Shown here piece by piece: positions 1 to 11,404 of a stretch of DNA of 64,000 nt. Both the position numbers and the translations under genes were made by a program. The first letter of the stretch is position 1. The number at the start of each line of letters is the position of its first letter. The DNA is from Paenibacillus sp. NAIST15-1 (GTDB lineage: Bacteria > Bacillota > Bacilli > Paenibacillales > Paenibacillaceae), in contig NZ_BBYF01000021.1 in the NCBI RefSeq assembly GCF_001894745.1, positions 1-64,000 on the forward strand, given 5' to 3'. Below the pieces are notes generated by a model. That model searched no databases. It worked only from the letters and a program-made list of their open reading frames with translations, and was not told where the DNA came from.

Positions 1-2823
<2,823 letters not shown>

Positions 2824-3273
2824 TTATCGCAGTAATAGGTGCTGCCAATTGAGAGGTAATTGGTAAGTATGGACATGTTGATAGCTTGTTATTTTCACTA
2901 TGTTCGTAATAAGTGGCGATATTTCTAGAGTCATCCGATCCTGCCCTACTGCAATATGTGGCCCAATGACAGGCTGAACCTCAAGCGTAAGGAGAAAGTC
3001 ATACCCACGATTCTTGGGATTTTGATCTATTCTCTCTGCCTTTACAATGTCTATTTCATATGGATACACAACAGGATCTACCTTCAATATCTTACTGTAA
3101 TAAGAATTGACGGCCTCTTGGATTTGGGGCAGAAGCAGAAGCAACAGCATGTCGGGATACAAATCAGAATCTGCCTCTTTAAGCGTTCTATTGACCTCGG
3201 CGTTTGCCTGAATGGGCAGGGACAAGACAACTGTGATTAGAATAATGGTTGTAAAAACATAAAATTGTTTCAT
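2824..3273 (-). CDS. DUF3888 domain secreted protein
   Basis: Protein of 149 residues with a hydrophobic N-terminal signal peptide (residues about 5-25, cleavage after QANA). The start is ATG 3273, with GAGGTG about 6 nt upstream; a GTG at 3282 lies inside the ribosome site. The mature part has the pattern of the small Bacillales family DUF3888: a Leu-rich stretch near DMLLLLLLP, a helix ending in YYSK, then a beta-rich half with FLLTLEVQP and a closing region on VKITSYQH. Function of the family is unknown; members are small secreted proteins. It is divergent from the membrane protein at 3472 and ends 90 nt upstream of the collagen-like gene on the same strand. Confidence 0.7.
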   Translation of the reverse strand: MKQFYVFTTIILITVVLSLPIQANAEVNRTLKEADSDLYPDMLLLLLLPQIQEAVNSYYSKILKVDPVVYPYEIDIVKAERIDQNPKNRGYDFLLTLEVQPVIGPHIAVGQDRMTLEISPLITNIVKITSYQHVHTYQLPLNWQHLLLR

Positions 3274-3471
3274 TTGATTCACCTCATGCAGACTATCTCC
3301 AGAATTATGTTCCTCTATACATGTTCAGGTACTAAGATTCGTCTTCACAAGAAATTATTTTGCTCCAGGCAAAATATGTGTTGTTGGTGAAACATATTTG
3401 GAATATACTACATTCAAAGCTCACCTATTCATTATGAGAGAAAAACAGTTGAAGGAGGAGAATTCATACAT

Positions 3472-3966
3472 ATGGTTAACATGTATCGAATTCTAATAGA
3501 GGGATCAATTTACTCAATCCTATTTCTAGTCATCTTGCTCACCTCTCTTGCCTACAATCCAAGAATATGGCTACAGGATTATCCGAAGGATATACAACGG
3601 ATGGCAAAGCCTAAAGGCAAGACGGAAGAAAGGCAGTTTCTTCTTATAGGCTCGGTTGTCATGCTGCTTACGCTTGCTCCATTGCTATCATCAATTGTAC
3701 TCGATGGTGCTCAAATTACGTTCTGGAGTACATTCATCCAGTTTTATTTGATTTTCACAATGGTCAGCTTATCTGACCTCATCATCTTGGATTGGTTCAT
3801 TTTCTGTATCATTACGCCCTCATTTATAATCATTCCAGGCACACAAGGTGCACGAGGATATAAAAACTTTCGATTCCATTTTACTGGATTTTTAAAAGGC
3901 GCTATTATTTATGGAGCATTTAGCTTGATATTGGCCGGCATTCGCATTGCAGTAACGTATATTTAA
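3472..3966 (+). CDS. Four-helix membrane protein, unknown function
   Basis: Protein of 164 residues preceded by GAAGGAGGAG at 3451-3460. Hydrophobic segments at about 8-28, 55-78, 85-115 (possibly two) and 138-162 suggest four transmembrane helices. A basic cytoplasmic loop (about 35-52, with PKGKTEER) follows helix 1 and a loop with GARGYKNFRFH precedes the last helix. Small proteins with this layout occur as hypothetical membrane proteins in Bacillales; I do not recognise a named family. It stands alone, divergent from the DUF3888 gene and convergent with the SDR gene. Confidence 0.6.
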   Translation: MVNMYRILIEGSIYSILFLVILLTSLAYNPRIWLQDYPKDIQRMAKPKGKTEERQFLLIGSVVMLLTLAPLLSSIVLDGAQITFWSTFIQFYLIFTMVSLSDLIILDWFIFCIITPSFIIIPGTQGARGYKNFRFHFTGFLKGAIIYGAFSLILAGIRIAVTYI

Positions 3967-4052
3967 TCAAAAAAGACAAGCACCTTGACTCCTAATGATA
4001 AGGATGTGAGGTGCTTGTCCGTAATTCAATGTATGATCCTACTGTTGTGATA

Positions 4053-4802
4053 TTACTTAAACGATGCGTATCCTTCATCAGCCATGACGACACTGCCATT
4101 AATTGCACTAGCTTCATCAAGGGAGAGCAAGTATACCGTATCGGCTACTTGTTCAGGCTGTGTCAACTTATTGCCAATAACCTTCGCCTTCATCGCATCT
4201 ACCATGCCTTGGTCTTTGTAGCCTTGAATAATCGGTGTGTCGACAGCACCTGGCGCAACAGCAAGCACTCGAATGCCATATGCAGAGAGTTCCAGCGCAG
4301 CGGACTTCGTCATCATGATGACAGCTCCCTTCGTTGCATGGTAGGCGAATGTCCCCGGCGAAGCCAGAAATCCGAACACCGAAGCGGTATTAATAATTAC
4401 TCCACGAATACCGAGCTCTCTCATCTTGCGTCCAGCTGCGATAATTCCGTACGCAACTCCATGCTGATTCACATTAATCACATCATGGTAATCCTTCAGA
4501 TTTTGGTCAAGCACAGGAGTCACGCGGCCAATCCCCGCATTATTGAACATCACATCAATTCGGCCGAACGTTTCAACAGCCTTCTCTACGAGTGCTTCTA
4601 CCTCTTCTAGTTTGGACACGTCAGTTTTGACAAAGATCGCTTCACCGCCCAGTTTTTCAATGAGGGCAACGACTTCTTGTCCTGCTTGTTCATTAAAGTC
4701 AGCGACAACGACACGATCCCCTTTTTTGGCGAACTTCAATGCCGTCTCTTTCCCAATTCCACTTGCCCCACCTGTAATAACCGCTACTCTTGTCTCAGCC
4801 AT
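4053..4802 (-). CDS. Short-chain dehydrogenase/reductase (SDR)
   Basis: Classical SDR of 249 residues with an NAD(P)-binding Rossmann fold. Visible motifs are TGGASGIG (residues 10-17), acidic residue in VVADF after beta-2 (favouring NAD), NNAG near 88, Ser of NTAS and the YHATK catalytic Tyr/Lys pair, and APGAVDT after the active site. The substrate cannot be read from sequence; the full-length C-terminus ends with the usual G-S-V-V-MADEGYA segment. The start ATG 4802 has GAGGAGGA upstream. It is divergent from the LysR regulator at 4973 across 170 AT-rich bases, which suggests that regulator controls it. Confidence 0.85.
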   Translation of the reverse strand: MAETRVAVITGGASGIGKETALKFAKKGDRVVVADFNEQAGQEVVALIEKLGGEAIFVKTDVSKLEEVEALVEKAVETFGRIDVMFNNAGIGRVTPVLDQNLKDYHDVINVNQHGVAYGIIAAGRKMRELGIRGVIINTASVFGFLASPGTFAYHATKGAVIMMTKSAALELSAYGIRVLAVAPGAVDTPIIQGYKDQGMVDAMKAKVIGNKLTQPEQVADTVYLLSLDEASAINGSVVMADEGYASFK

Positions 4803-4972
4803 GCTCGATTCCTCCTCGTCGAATGTGTACGTGCTTCATTATAACTGTGAGATTATTCATTGACTCTTGCTTCTTGCTATGCCTTTATTGTAACACTCTA
4901 GATAATTAACTAAAATTTATATAAACTAATATATAATTAAGTATTACTTAAGTATTGAATTGAGGTGTCAAT

Positions 4973-5857
4973 ATGAATATTGAGCAGCTTGAGAACATTG
5001 TTGAGGTGGCGAAGACAGGATCTTTAACGAAAGCCGCGCAACAAGCGCATGTAACCCTGTCGGCCATTAGTCAGTCCATTTCCTTGCTGGAATCAGAACT
5101 AGGCATTCGAATATTCCAGCGTTCACGTGGACAAGGAGCGGTTCCAACGCCTGAAGGTCAAGCAATTATTGGCATTGCGAGTGAAGTATTAGTGAAGATC
5201 AATGAACTAAAAGCAGAAGCACAGTCTTATACCAATACCGTCAACGGGCTATTACGAATAGCCACAATTCCCGGGCCAATGCATTTATTAATTGATGTTA
5301 TATCCCGTTTCAAGCGCGATTACCCTGCTGTCAAATTTGAAATCATGGAAAAAGGCCCCAAAGAAATCGTGGATCTAATCAAGCAGGATAAGATTGATAT
5401 TGGATTGATCGCTTTATCGGAAAGTCTCCTTCACCAACAGCGCAATTTAACATTTCAGAGACTGCTCGAAGGCAAGCTTGTCGTTGGGGTGAACGAGCAA
5501 TCACCACTGCGATGGGAACATGTGATAACACCAGATAAGCTAATCAATCAGACGTTCGTCCTCTATGAGGATGAACATATTCGGAATTACATGTCACAGT
5601 TTGTTGAAACGTATGGTGGGGTTGATATTTTGTTCATCAGCAACAATACGCAAGCGATTCACAATGCGGTAAAAGAAGGAATTGCGGTGACGATAGGAAT
5701 AGACTACTCGTTCAAAGAGGATAGTCAGCAAATCATTCCTATAACCTTGGAATCACCTAATATAGAGCGATTTTATTATGGCTGGGTGCATGCCTCAGAC
5801 AAGCAAATTTCGCACGTGGCGAAGCGTTTTCTGAATCGTTTAAAATCCGAACTCTAA
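4973..5857 (+). CDS. LysR-family transcriptional regulator
   Basis: Protein of 294 residues. N-terminal winged helix-turn-helix (residues 1-60) has the family pattern MNIEQLENIVEVAKTGSLTKAA followed by LSQSISLLE-type recognition helix and LFQR-like RIFQRSRG. Residues 90-290 form the two-lobed effector-binding domain. GAGGTG precedes the ATG. LysR proteins usually control a divergent target, here the SDR gene at 4802, and themselves. The effector is unknown. Confidence 0.85.
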   Translation: MNIEQLENIVEVAKTGSLTKAAQQAHVTLSAISQSISLLESELGIRIFQRSRGQGAVPTPEGQAIIGIASEVLVKINELKAEAQSYTNTVNGLLRIATIPGPMHLLIDVISRFKRDYPAVKFEIMEKGPKEIVDLIKQDKIDIGLIALSESLLHQQRNLTFQRLLEGKLVVGVNEQSPLRWEHVITPDKLINQTFVLYEDEHIRNYMSQFVETYGGVDILFISNNTQAIHNAVKEGIAVTIGIDYSFKEDSQQIIPITLESPNIERFYYGWVHASDKQISHVAKRFLNRLKSEL

Positions 5858-5879
5858 CACAGTCATCAAAAAATTACTG

Positions 5880-5907
5880 TTGACAAACAAATGCAGAGGT
5901 CTATAAT
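5880..5907 (+). promoter_or_regulatory. Sigma-A promoter of the T-box leader
   Basis: TTGACA at 5880-5885 and TATAAT at 5902-5907 with a 16-nt spacer, both perfect hexamers. Transcription would begin near 5914. Confidence 0.8.
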
Positions 5908-5913
5908 GTGATT

Positions 5914-6183
5914 TATCACATGAAAGCCCAAAAGCAAAAAAGCAAGAAAGCAAAACAGTAGAATATCAAAAAGCGTAGAACTAATACAGTAGCTGTCTGT
6001 GGCGGAAAATCAGAGACTTGGTGGAAGGTGCGAACTAAGCCGGGACATGCAGTGAATTACAATTAGGGAGCTGACTTCGGTCCGGCAATGCCGTTAAATA
6101 GATGAGTGAACAAAAGTTATTTTGTTAATCAGGGTGGTACCGCGGAACTTCCGTCCCTATTTGGGGATGGAGGTTCTTTTTTT
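5914..6183 (+). promoter_or_regulatory. T-box riboswitch, tyrosine specifier (UAC)
   Basis: The T-box sequence AGGGTGGTACCGCGG lies at 6131-6145. It is followed by a terminator stem (GAACTTCCGTCCC pairing with GGGGATGGAGGTTC) and a run of seven T ending at 6183. Upstream are stem I landmarks: AGTAGC, AGAGA near 6013 and GGTGGAAGGTG. On the 3' side of stem I the specifier loop reads GAA-T-TAC-A (near 6053-6060), matching the GAA-N-specifier-A layout seen in known T-boxes. The specifier is therefore TAC, a tyrosine codon. Uncharged tRNA-Tyr would be expected to stabilise the antiterminator and turn on the downstream genes. Folding was done by eye. Confidence 0.85.
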
Positions 6184-6259
6184 ATATATACAGGTTGTTC
6201 AACAAGTCGACTTATGAGCATCAACCACTACAACTACGACATAAAGGAGTGAAACGAAC

Positions 6260-7684
6260 ATGAAACGACAAGTATCAATTGGCTTAGCGCTATTACCTAT
6301 CCTTGCGCTTATGGCTGCGGGTGCTGCCTCGATTTCCATCTGGAAAGCAGGCATGTTCATCCCGCTTATGATTGGCATCATCGTCACCGTTATAGTAGGG
6401 GTGATTAGCGGTTATAAATGGGATGAGCTTCAGGAGATGATGGTAAACGGCGTATCCAAAGCAATGCCAGCAATATTCATTTTGCTTGTCATCGGGATGA
6501 TCGTTGGAACATGGATTTCTAGTGGAGTCATACCTACCATGATCTACTACGGCTTATCTTTTATTCATCCCTCATTCTTTGTTCCAGCAGTCGCCGTCGT
6601 GACTGGCATTGTTGCCATTACGCTTGGCAGCTCCTTCACTTCCATCGCTACGATTGGGTTGGCATTCATGGTCATAGGTGAAGGCATGGGATTCTCCCCC
6701 GGCTTAATTGCAGGGGCAGTCATATCAGGCGCATTCTTTGGCGATAAGCTGTCGCCGTTATCCGATACAACGAATATTGCACCAGCAATGGCTGATACGG
6801 ATCTGTTCAGCCATGTACGGCACATGTTATGGGATACGATTCCCGCGTTTATTATCGCAGTTGCTTTATATGCCCTAGTTGGTACGCGCACAGTAGAAGG
6901 TTCGGTCGATACAGCCAATATCGATATGATATTGACCGGAATTCAAAATTCGTTCATTATCCATCCCTTACTGCTGTTACTGCCTGTTCTCACCATATTC
7001 TTAATGATTAAGAAACTTCCGGCTCTGCCGACATTGCTGTTCGTAGGCATCATTGGCGGAATAATCTCTATGGTCGTGCAAGGTGATAGCATCAGTTCCA
7101 TGGTGAACACAATGACAAATGGATTTCATACCGAATCCGGTGTGAAAGCAGTGGATTCCTTATTGAATCGCGGCGGTCTAGTCTCTATGCTGAATACGAT
7201 CGGGCTGTTGACCATTGCAACTGCACTTGGTGGATTGCTTGAAGGAACATGCATTTTCCAAGCACTTGTTCGGCCAGTCGTATCCAGAATTAAGACGTCA
7301 AGTTCGCTCATTGCGACTACTATTGCATCAACCTTCCTTGTAGCCTTTGCAAGTGGAGCGCAATTTCTGGCGATTATATTGCCTACGCGTACATTCGTTC
7401 AGACCTACAAGGACATGAATATTGATACGAAAAATTTATCAAGATGTGTGGAAGCTGCCGGAACAGTCGGCATAACATTAGTACCTTGGGGAGTACCCGC
7501 TGTGTTCGCAGCAAACATGCTTGGCGTAAGTGCGGAACAATTTATTCCATACATTTTCTTCGCCTTTCTAGTTCCGCTTATTAATATCCTATACGGGATC
7601 ACCGGTTGGACCATTGTGAAGAAGGAATATCCTGTTCACTCGAACCGTGATCAAGTAACAGCAGGAGGAATTGGACATGAATGA
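6260..7684 (+). CDS. NhaC-family transporter, putative tyrosine transporter
   Basis: Integral membrane protein of 474 residues with about 11-12 hydrophobic segments. It has NhaC hallmarks: the GAVISGAFFGDKLSPLSDTTN motif region around 155-175, LGSSFTSIATIG, and a second conserved half with TIGLLTIATALGGLLEG and ASGAQFLAI. AAAGGAG lies 10 nt before the ATG. NhaC proteins are classically Na+/H+ antiporters, but T-box-controlled members have been predicted to import amino acids, tyrosine for the YheL type. The tyrosine T-box directly upstream supports that role here. Its last 8 nt overlap the next gene, so the two are translationally coupled. Confidence 0.85.
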   Translation: MKRQVSIGLALLPILALMAAGAASISIWKAGMFIPLMIGIIVTVIVGVISGYKWDELQEMMVNGVSKAMPAIFILLVIGMIVGTWISSGVIPTMIYYGLSFIHPSFFVPAVAVVTGIVAITLGSSFTSIATIGLAFMVIGEGMGFSPGLIAGAVISGAFFGDKLSPLSDTTNIAPAMADTDLFSHVRHMLWDTIPAFIIAVALYALVGTRTVEGSVDTANIDMILTGIQNSFIIHPLLLLLPVLTIFLMIKKLPALPTLLFVGIIGGIISMVVQGDSISSMVNTMTNGFHTESGVKAVDSLLNRGGLVSMLNTIGLLTIATALGGLLEGTCIFQALVRPVVSRIKTSSSLIATTIASTFLVAFASGAQFLAIILPTRTFVQTYKDMNIDTKNLSRCVEAAGTVGITLVPWGVPAVFAANMLGVSAEQFIPYIFFAFLVPLINILYGITGWTIVKKEYPVHSNRDQVTAGGIGHE

Positions 7685-8540
7685 GGTTATCGTCAATATT
7701 GTCGGAACAGCACAAGATGCTGGGGTACCGCACCCGAATTGTTTCTGTCAGAATTGTATGGCTGCAATGCACAATGGTACACGCAGACGCGCCGCTTCCT
7801 TAGCCATTATCGAACTGGGGCGCAAACAATGGCATCTTATCGATGCAACACCAGATATGCGGGAGCAGATGGCTTCCGTACAGATGAAGTACCAGCTTCA
7901 AGGGAAACTCATGAGTAGTATTTGGCTGACCCATGCCCATATTGGCCACTACCCTGGGTTGATGTTCTTGGGCAGAGAGGCCATTGGTGCGAGAGGTGTT
8001 CCTGTCTTCAGTGGGGATAAAATGAAGAAGATGCTGGAAACCAACGCCCCTTGGTCGCAATTGGTGGAATTGAATAATATACAATTGAACAGCATTCAAC
8101 ACGAGCGGCAAGAGCAGTTGTCTCCTCTCGTTCGAATAACACCGATTGAAGTACCGCATCGCAATGAGTTATCGGAGACATTCGGGTTCTGGATCGAAGG
8201 CCCTTCACGCAAGCTGCTCTACATTCCGGACATCGATCGATGGAACGAATGGGATCGGGATATTTATAACGTAGCGAAGGAAGCAGATATCTGCTTATTG
8301 GATGGAACATTCCATTCCATTGAAGAAATTGAGCGGATGGGACGCAATTACAAAGAAATCCCCCATCCTGTCATCACCGAAACGATGGATCGGCTACAAG
8401 GATTGGCTGAGCACACTGAGATTTATTTTACCCATTTTAATCACACGAATCCTGTCAACGACCGAACGAGTTCCTTCTCGAAGCTCGTACAGGATAGAGC
8501 GTTCTATATCGCTGAAGATGGAATGGAACTTAAATTATAG
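7677..8540 (+). CDS. PqqB-like MBL-fold metallo-hydrolase
   Basis: Protein of 287 residues. ATG 7677 is chosen because GCAGGAGG ends 8 nt upstream; a TTG at 7671 is too close. The N-terminus has GTAQDAGVPHP followed by C22-x-C24-x2-C27, a likely structural zinc site seen in PqqB-type proteins. The metal motif is THAHIGH (H86, H88, H91), with Gly where most MBL enzymes have Asp. Further candidate ligands are in PDIDRW, LLDGTF and THFNHTNP. No other PQQ biosynthesis gene is present in the window. PqqB has been reported to hydroxylate a tyrosine in PQQ maturation, which makes its place in a tyrosine T-box operon notable. Its substrate here is unknown. Confidence 0.8.
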   Translation: MNEVIVNIVGTAQDAGVPHPNCFCQNCMAAMHNGTRRRAASLAIIELGRKQWHLIDATPDMREQMASVQMKYQLQGKLMSSIWLTHAHIGHYPGLMFLGREAIGARGVPVFSGDKMKKMLETNAPWSQLVELNNIQLNSIQHERQEQLSPLVRITPIEVPHRNELSETFGFWIEGPSRKLLYIPDIDRWNEWDRDIYNVAKEADICLLDGTFHSIEEIERMGRNYKEIPHPVITETMDRLQGLAEHTEIYFTHFNHTNPVNDRTSSFSKLVQDRAFYIAEDGMELKL

Positions 8541-8555
8541 ATTGTTGAACGTTCA

Positions 8556-8600
8556 ACAGCACTGCCTTTCTGCAATGATAAGAAGGCGGTGCTGTTTTTT
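8556..8600 (+). terminator. Terminator after the PqqB-like gene
   Basis: Arms ACAGCACTGCCTT (8556-8568) and AAGGCGGTGCTGT (8583-8595) form a 13-bp stem with one G-T pair, followed by TTTTTT. Confidence 0.85.
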
Positions 8601-8796
8601 ACTCCACTTTCCAGCGCAGGGATCATCTTTCTGATTAGCGAAGCTTCTGATTTACACTTATGCTGCGGGCATATTAGGGAGGGCGGCACGAAAGGATACA
8701 TGGATGAATTTCCTAACTTCGACTCAAAATAATGGTGATACATGATCGCATTGATTACTGAATTGACTTGAGATCGAACAAAGGAGAACAAACCTC

Positions 8797-9906
8797 ATGC
8801 CGCGTCATTCTATTACGTTTCTGCAAGCCTGCTTTATTATCATCATGTCAACAGGCCTAATGAATCACGTTACCGTTATTCCTCTACTGCTGCGTGAAGC
8901 TCATAAAGACGGTTGGATCAGTGTATTGATTGCACTCGTACTCGCCTTCTGCTGGATTCCGCTGCTTTTGATCACTGTTCGAGCCAAGCCGAGTCGCCCC
9001 CTACCATTGTTCGCTTGGGTTCATTCGCTAGGTGGCAGCTTTGCCGCATGGATGGTTACAACTTTGATTATTGTGTATTTGTTCTTCTCGGCATTTGTGA
9101 CATTAGAAGACACGGCAACTTGGACCAAAATCTCATATTTGCCAAATACCCCGACGGTCGTAATCGCTGGTGCATTAATACTCTTGCCCCTCTCCAGTGC
9201 CTTAATCGGCATACATTCGATTGCGATCTGTGCCGGCATTCTTCTTCCGATCGTCATTATTCTCGGATATGTCGTAATGAGTGCTAACTTTCAATATAAG
9301 GATTATTCGCTTATCTTCCCAATATTCGAGCATGGGATTACTCCTATTATAAACGGGCTCATTCTGATTGGAGCTGGCATGGCCGAGCTGATTCTTATCA
9401 TTTTCTTGCTGCCGCACATGTCAAATAAACCAAGATTCCGGGGAATGTCTACGCTGGCGTTCATTCTTGCTGGCCTTACAATCGGCCCTTATATCGGCTC
9501 TATCGCTAACTTTGGGATTATAAATGCTTCTTTCATGCGGTATCCGGCCTTCGAGCAGTGGAGAATTGTAACCGCAGGCAAATACATTGAGCATCTTGAT
9601 TTTTTGTCAATTTATCAATGGTTATCCGGTTCTTTCATCCGCATAGCTTTGGCGATTTTCCTCATCATTGATGCCATCCCGCATCGAAGTCATCATACGA
9701 GAATCGGTGTTGGCGTGGGGACGGCTGCAATCATATTCCTAGCTGTTGTTGTTTATCGTGATGACATTCAATTCGTTAATCTGTTAAGAATTATCTATTT
9801 CCCAAGCGTCACTTATTTGCTTGTATTTCTGTCCGTGATATTCGCTATTCTCACCTGCTACAAACACCGTAGATACAAAGGAGGGATCGTCCGTGAAACC
9901 AAATAA
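8797..9906 (+). CDS. Spore germination receptor permease subunit (GerB/GerAB type)
   Basis: Protein of 369 residues with 10 hydrophobic segments and the amino-acid permease-like fold of GerAB proteins (Spore_permease family). Typical features are the N-terminal ITFLQACFII, a charged loop after helix 2, and the short basic C-terminus. It would sit in the inner membrane of the dormant spore, where this subunit binds the nutrient germinant. AAAGGAG precedes the ATG. First gene of a B-A-C operon; the GerA-type gene starts 14 nt before its end. CATATTA at 8671 resembles a sigma-G -10 element, but I found no convincing -35 partner. Confidence 0.9.
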   Translation: MPRHSITFLQACFIIIMSTGLMNHVTVIPLLLREAHKDGWISVLIALVLAFCWIPLLLITVRAKPSRPLPLFAWVHSLGGSFAAWMVTTLIIVYLFFSAFVTLEDTATWTKISYLPNTPTVVIAGALILLPLSSALIGIHSIAICAGILLPIVIILGYVVMSANFQYKDYSLIFPIFEHGITPIINGLILIGAGMAELILIIFLLPHMSNKPRFRGMSTLAFILAGLTIGPYIGSIANFGIINASFMRYPAFEQWRIVTAGKYIEHLDFLSIYQWLSGSFIRIALAIFLIIDAIPHRSHHTRIGVGVGTAAIIFLAVVVYRDDIQFVNLLRIIYFPSVTYLLVFLSVIFAILTCYKHRRYKGGIVRETK

Positions 9907-11404
9907 AGCGTTGACTCAGAGATCGGATGATGATCCAGCAGGCAGCCAGCCGCTCAGCCTTCAACAGTTATTTTGTGCATTGGAGAATTGTGCAGATGTT
10001 CAGAAGAAAACCTACTCATTCGGATCAAGCACGCGCTCGTATACTGTATCTTTCATCTATTGTGAAGGATTGGCTGACACTAAACAGTTGAATCAATATG
10101 TGATCCCCCAGTTGAAAGCCAATTTGGAGGATGCCAATTCTGTGCAGGATCTACTTCACAAACATAATAGCTTATTAGCAATCCAGCCTATCGAGGCAAA
10201 GAATAGAGTACATGACATAGAGACATTATTGTTTGCTGGACATCTCATTATCGAGTTCAAAGAACTAAACGTCTACTATTCTCTCGATATTGCAGATCCG
10301 CCCAATCGAGCTCCCGAAGAATCCAATACCGAAATATCAATCAAAGGACCGAAGGATGGCTTTACGGAGAGCTGTCAAATGAACATTGCGCTTATCCGCA
10401 AGCGCTTGCGAACCCGCTCTTTGAAGTGCGAATCCTTTGTCCTTGGTACCCGAAGCCAAACCAAAGTATCCTTACTCTATATAGAGGATATTGCAAATCC
10501 AAGCATGATGCGCGATATCAAGCAGCGCATCGAAGCAATCGATACAGATGCTATCGTTAGCAGTTCGCAGCTTGGTGAAGCAATTGGCGACTCAACTTAT
10601 TCCCTGTTTCCTTTACTCGATTACATTGGGAGACCCGACTATGCCGTACAATCCCTAGTCAGGGGCAGATTCATCATCATTGTAGAGGGAACACCCATGG
10701 TGCTTATTGGACCTGCAAACTTGATATTCACGTTAAAATCGCCGGAAGACATCCATTTTCCGTATTTTTTCGTAACGTTTCAAAGGCTGCTGCGCATGAT
10801 CGGCTTAATGGTCTCTATCTATATGCCAGGATTCTGGATTGCGCTAATTGCGTTCAATTTAGAACAGCTTCCGTTCCCTCTCTTGGCAACGGTAACGAAT
10901 TCTCGATTAGGGCTTCCGCTGTCCGCTCCAATGGAAATGATATTGATGCTTGGTTTATTTGAAATATTCCGCGAAGCAGGCATTCGCTTGCCAAAGGCTG
11001 TCGGTCAGACGATTGCCGTCGTAGGTGGACTCATTGTTGGAGATGCCTCGATTCGAGCGGGTCTTAGCTCCCCAACTACATTGGTCGTCGCGGCCGTTAC
11101 CGCTGTTGCTACCTTTACTTTGGTTAACCAGTCGCTAAGCGGTACAGTCAGCATATTGCGTCTGTTTGTGTTGATCGTGTCGTCCACACTTGGCATGTAC
11201 GGCTTTTTCATTTCCGTTATGGCCATACTCGTCTATTTATCGGCACTGCATTCATTCGGCATCCCCTATTTATCGCCATTGTCCCCCCCGATTTTCGGGG
11301 ATATGCTGAAATCGCTTATCGCATTGCCTGTCAGAATTGTGAGCCGACGCCCTATCATGCTCCGAACGACTGATAAGACCCGTGAAGGAAAGGAGCCAAA
11401 ATGA
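9893..11404 (+). CDS. Spore germination receptor subunit A (GerA family)
   Basis: Protein of 503 residues starting at GTG 9893, 7 nt after AAAGGAGGG. The N-terminal half (to about 290) is the soluble two-part GerA domain with CEGLAD and a stretch on RGRFIIIVEGTPMVLIGP. The C-terminal half has five or so membrane segments with ISIYMPGFWIALIAFN and GIRLPKAVGQTIAVVGGLIVGDA, a highly conserved GerA region. It forms the central subunit of the inner-membrane germinant receptor. It overlaps the B gene by 14 nt and the C gene by 4 nt (ATGA), so coexpression is tight. Confidence 0.92.
   Translation: MKPNKALTQRSDDDPAGSQPLSLQQLFCALENCADVQKKTYSFGSSTRSYTVSFIYCEGLADTKQLNQYVIPQLKANLEDANSVQDLLHKHNSLLAIQPIEAKNRVHDIETLLFAGHLIIEFKELNVYYSLDIADPPNRAPEESNTEISIKGPKDGFTESCQMNIALIRKRLRTRSLKCESFVLGTRSQTKVSLLYIEDIANPSMMRDIKQRIEAIDTDAIVSSSQLGEAIGDSTYSLFPLLDYIGRPDYAVQSLVRGRFIIIVEGTPMVLIGPANLIFTLKSPEDIHFPYFFVTFQRLLRMIGLMVSIYMPGFWIALIAFNLEQLPFPLLATVTNSRLGLPLSAPMEMILMLGLFEIFREAGIRLPKAVGQTIAVVGGLIVGDASIRAGLSSPTTLVVAAVTAVATFTLVNQSLSGTVSILRLFVLIVSSTLGMYGFFISVMAILVYLSALHSFGIPYLSPLSPPIFGDMLKSLIALPVRIVSRRPIMLRTTDKTREGKEPK

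Noticed and set aside
7671-7676. TTG start for the PqqB-like gene
   Set aside because: It is only 2 nt from the ribosome site; ATG 7677 has normal spacing.
8640-8680. Sigma-G promoter for the germination operon
   Set aside because: CATATTA fits the -10, but nothing at the expected -35 position matches.
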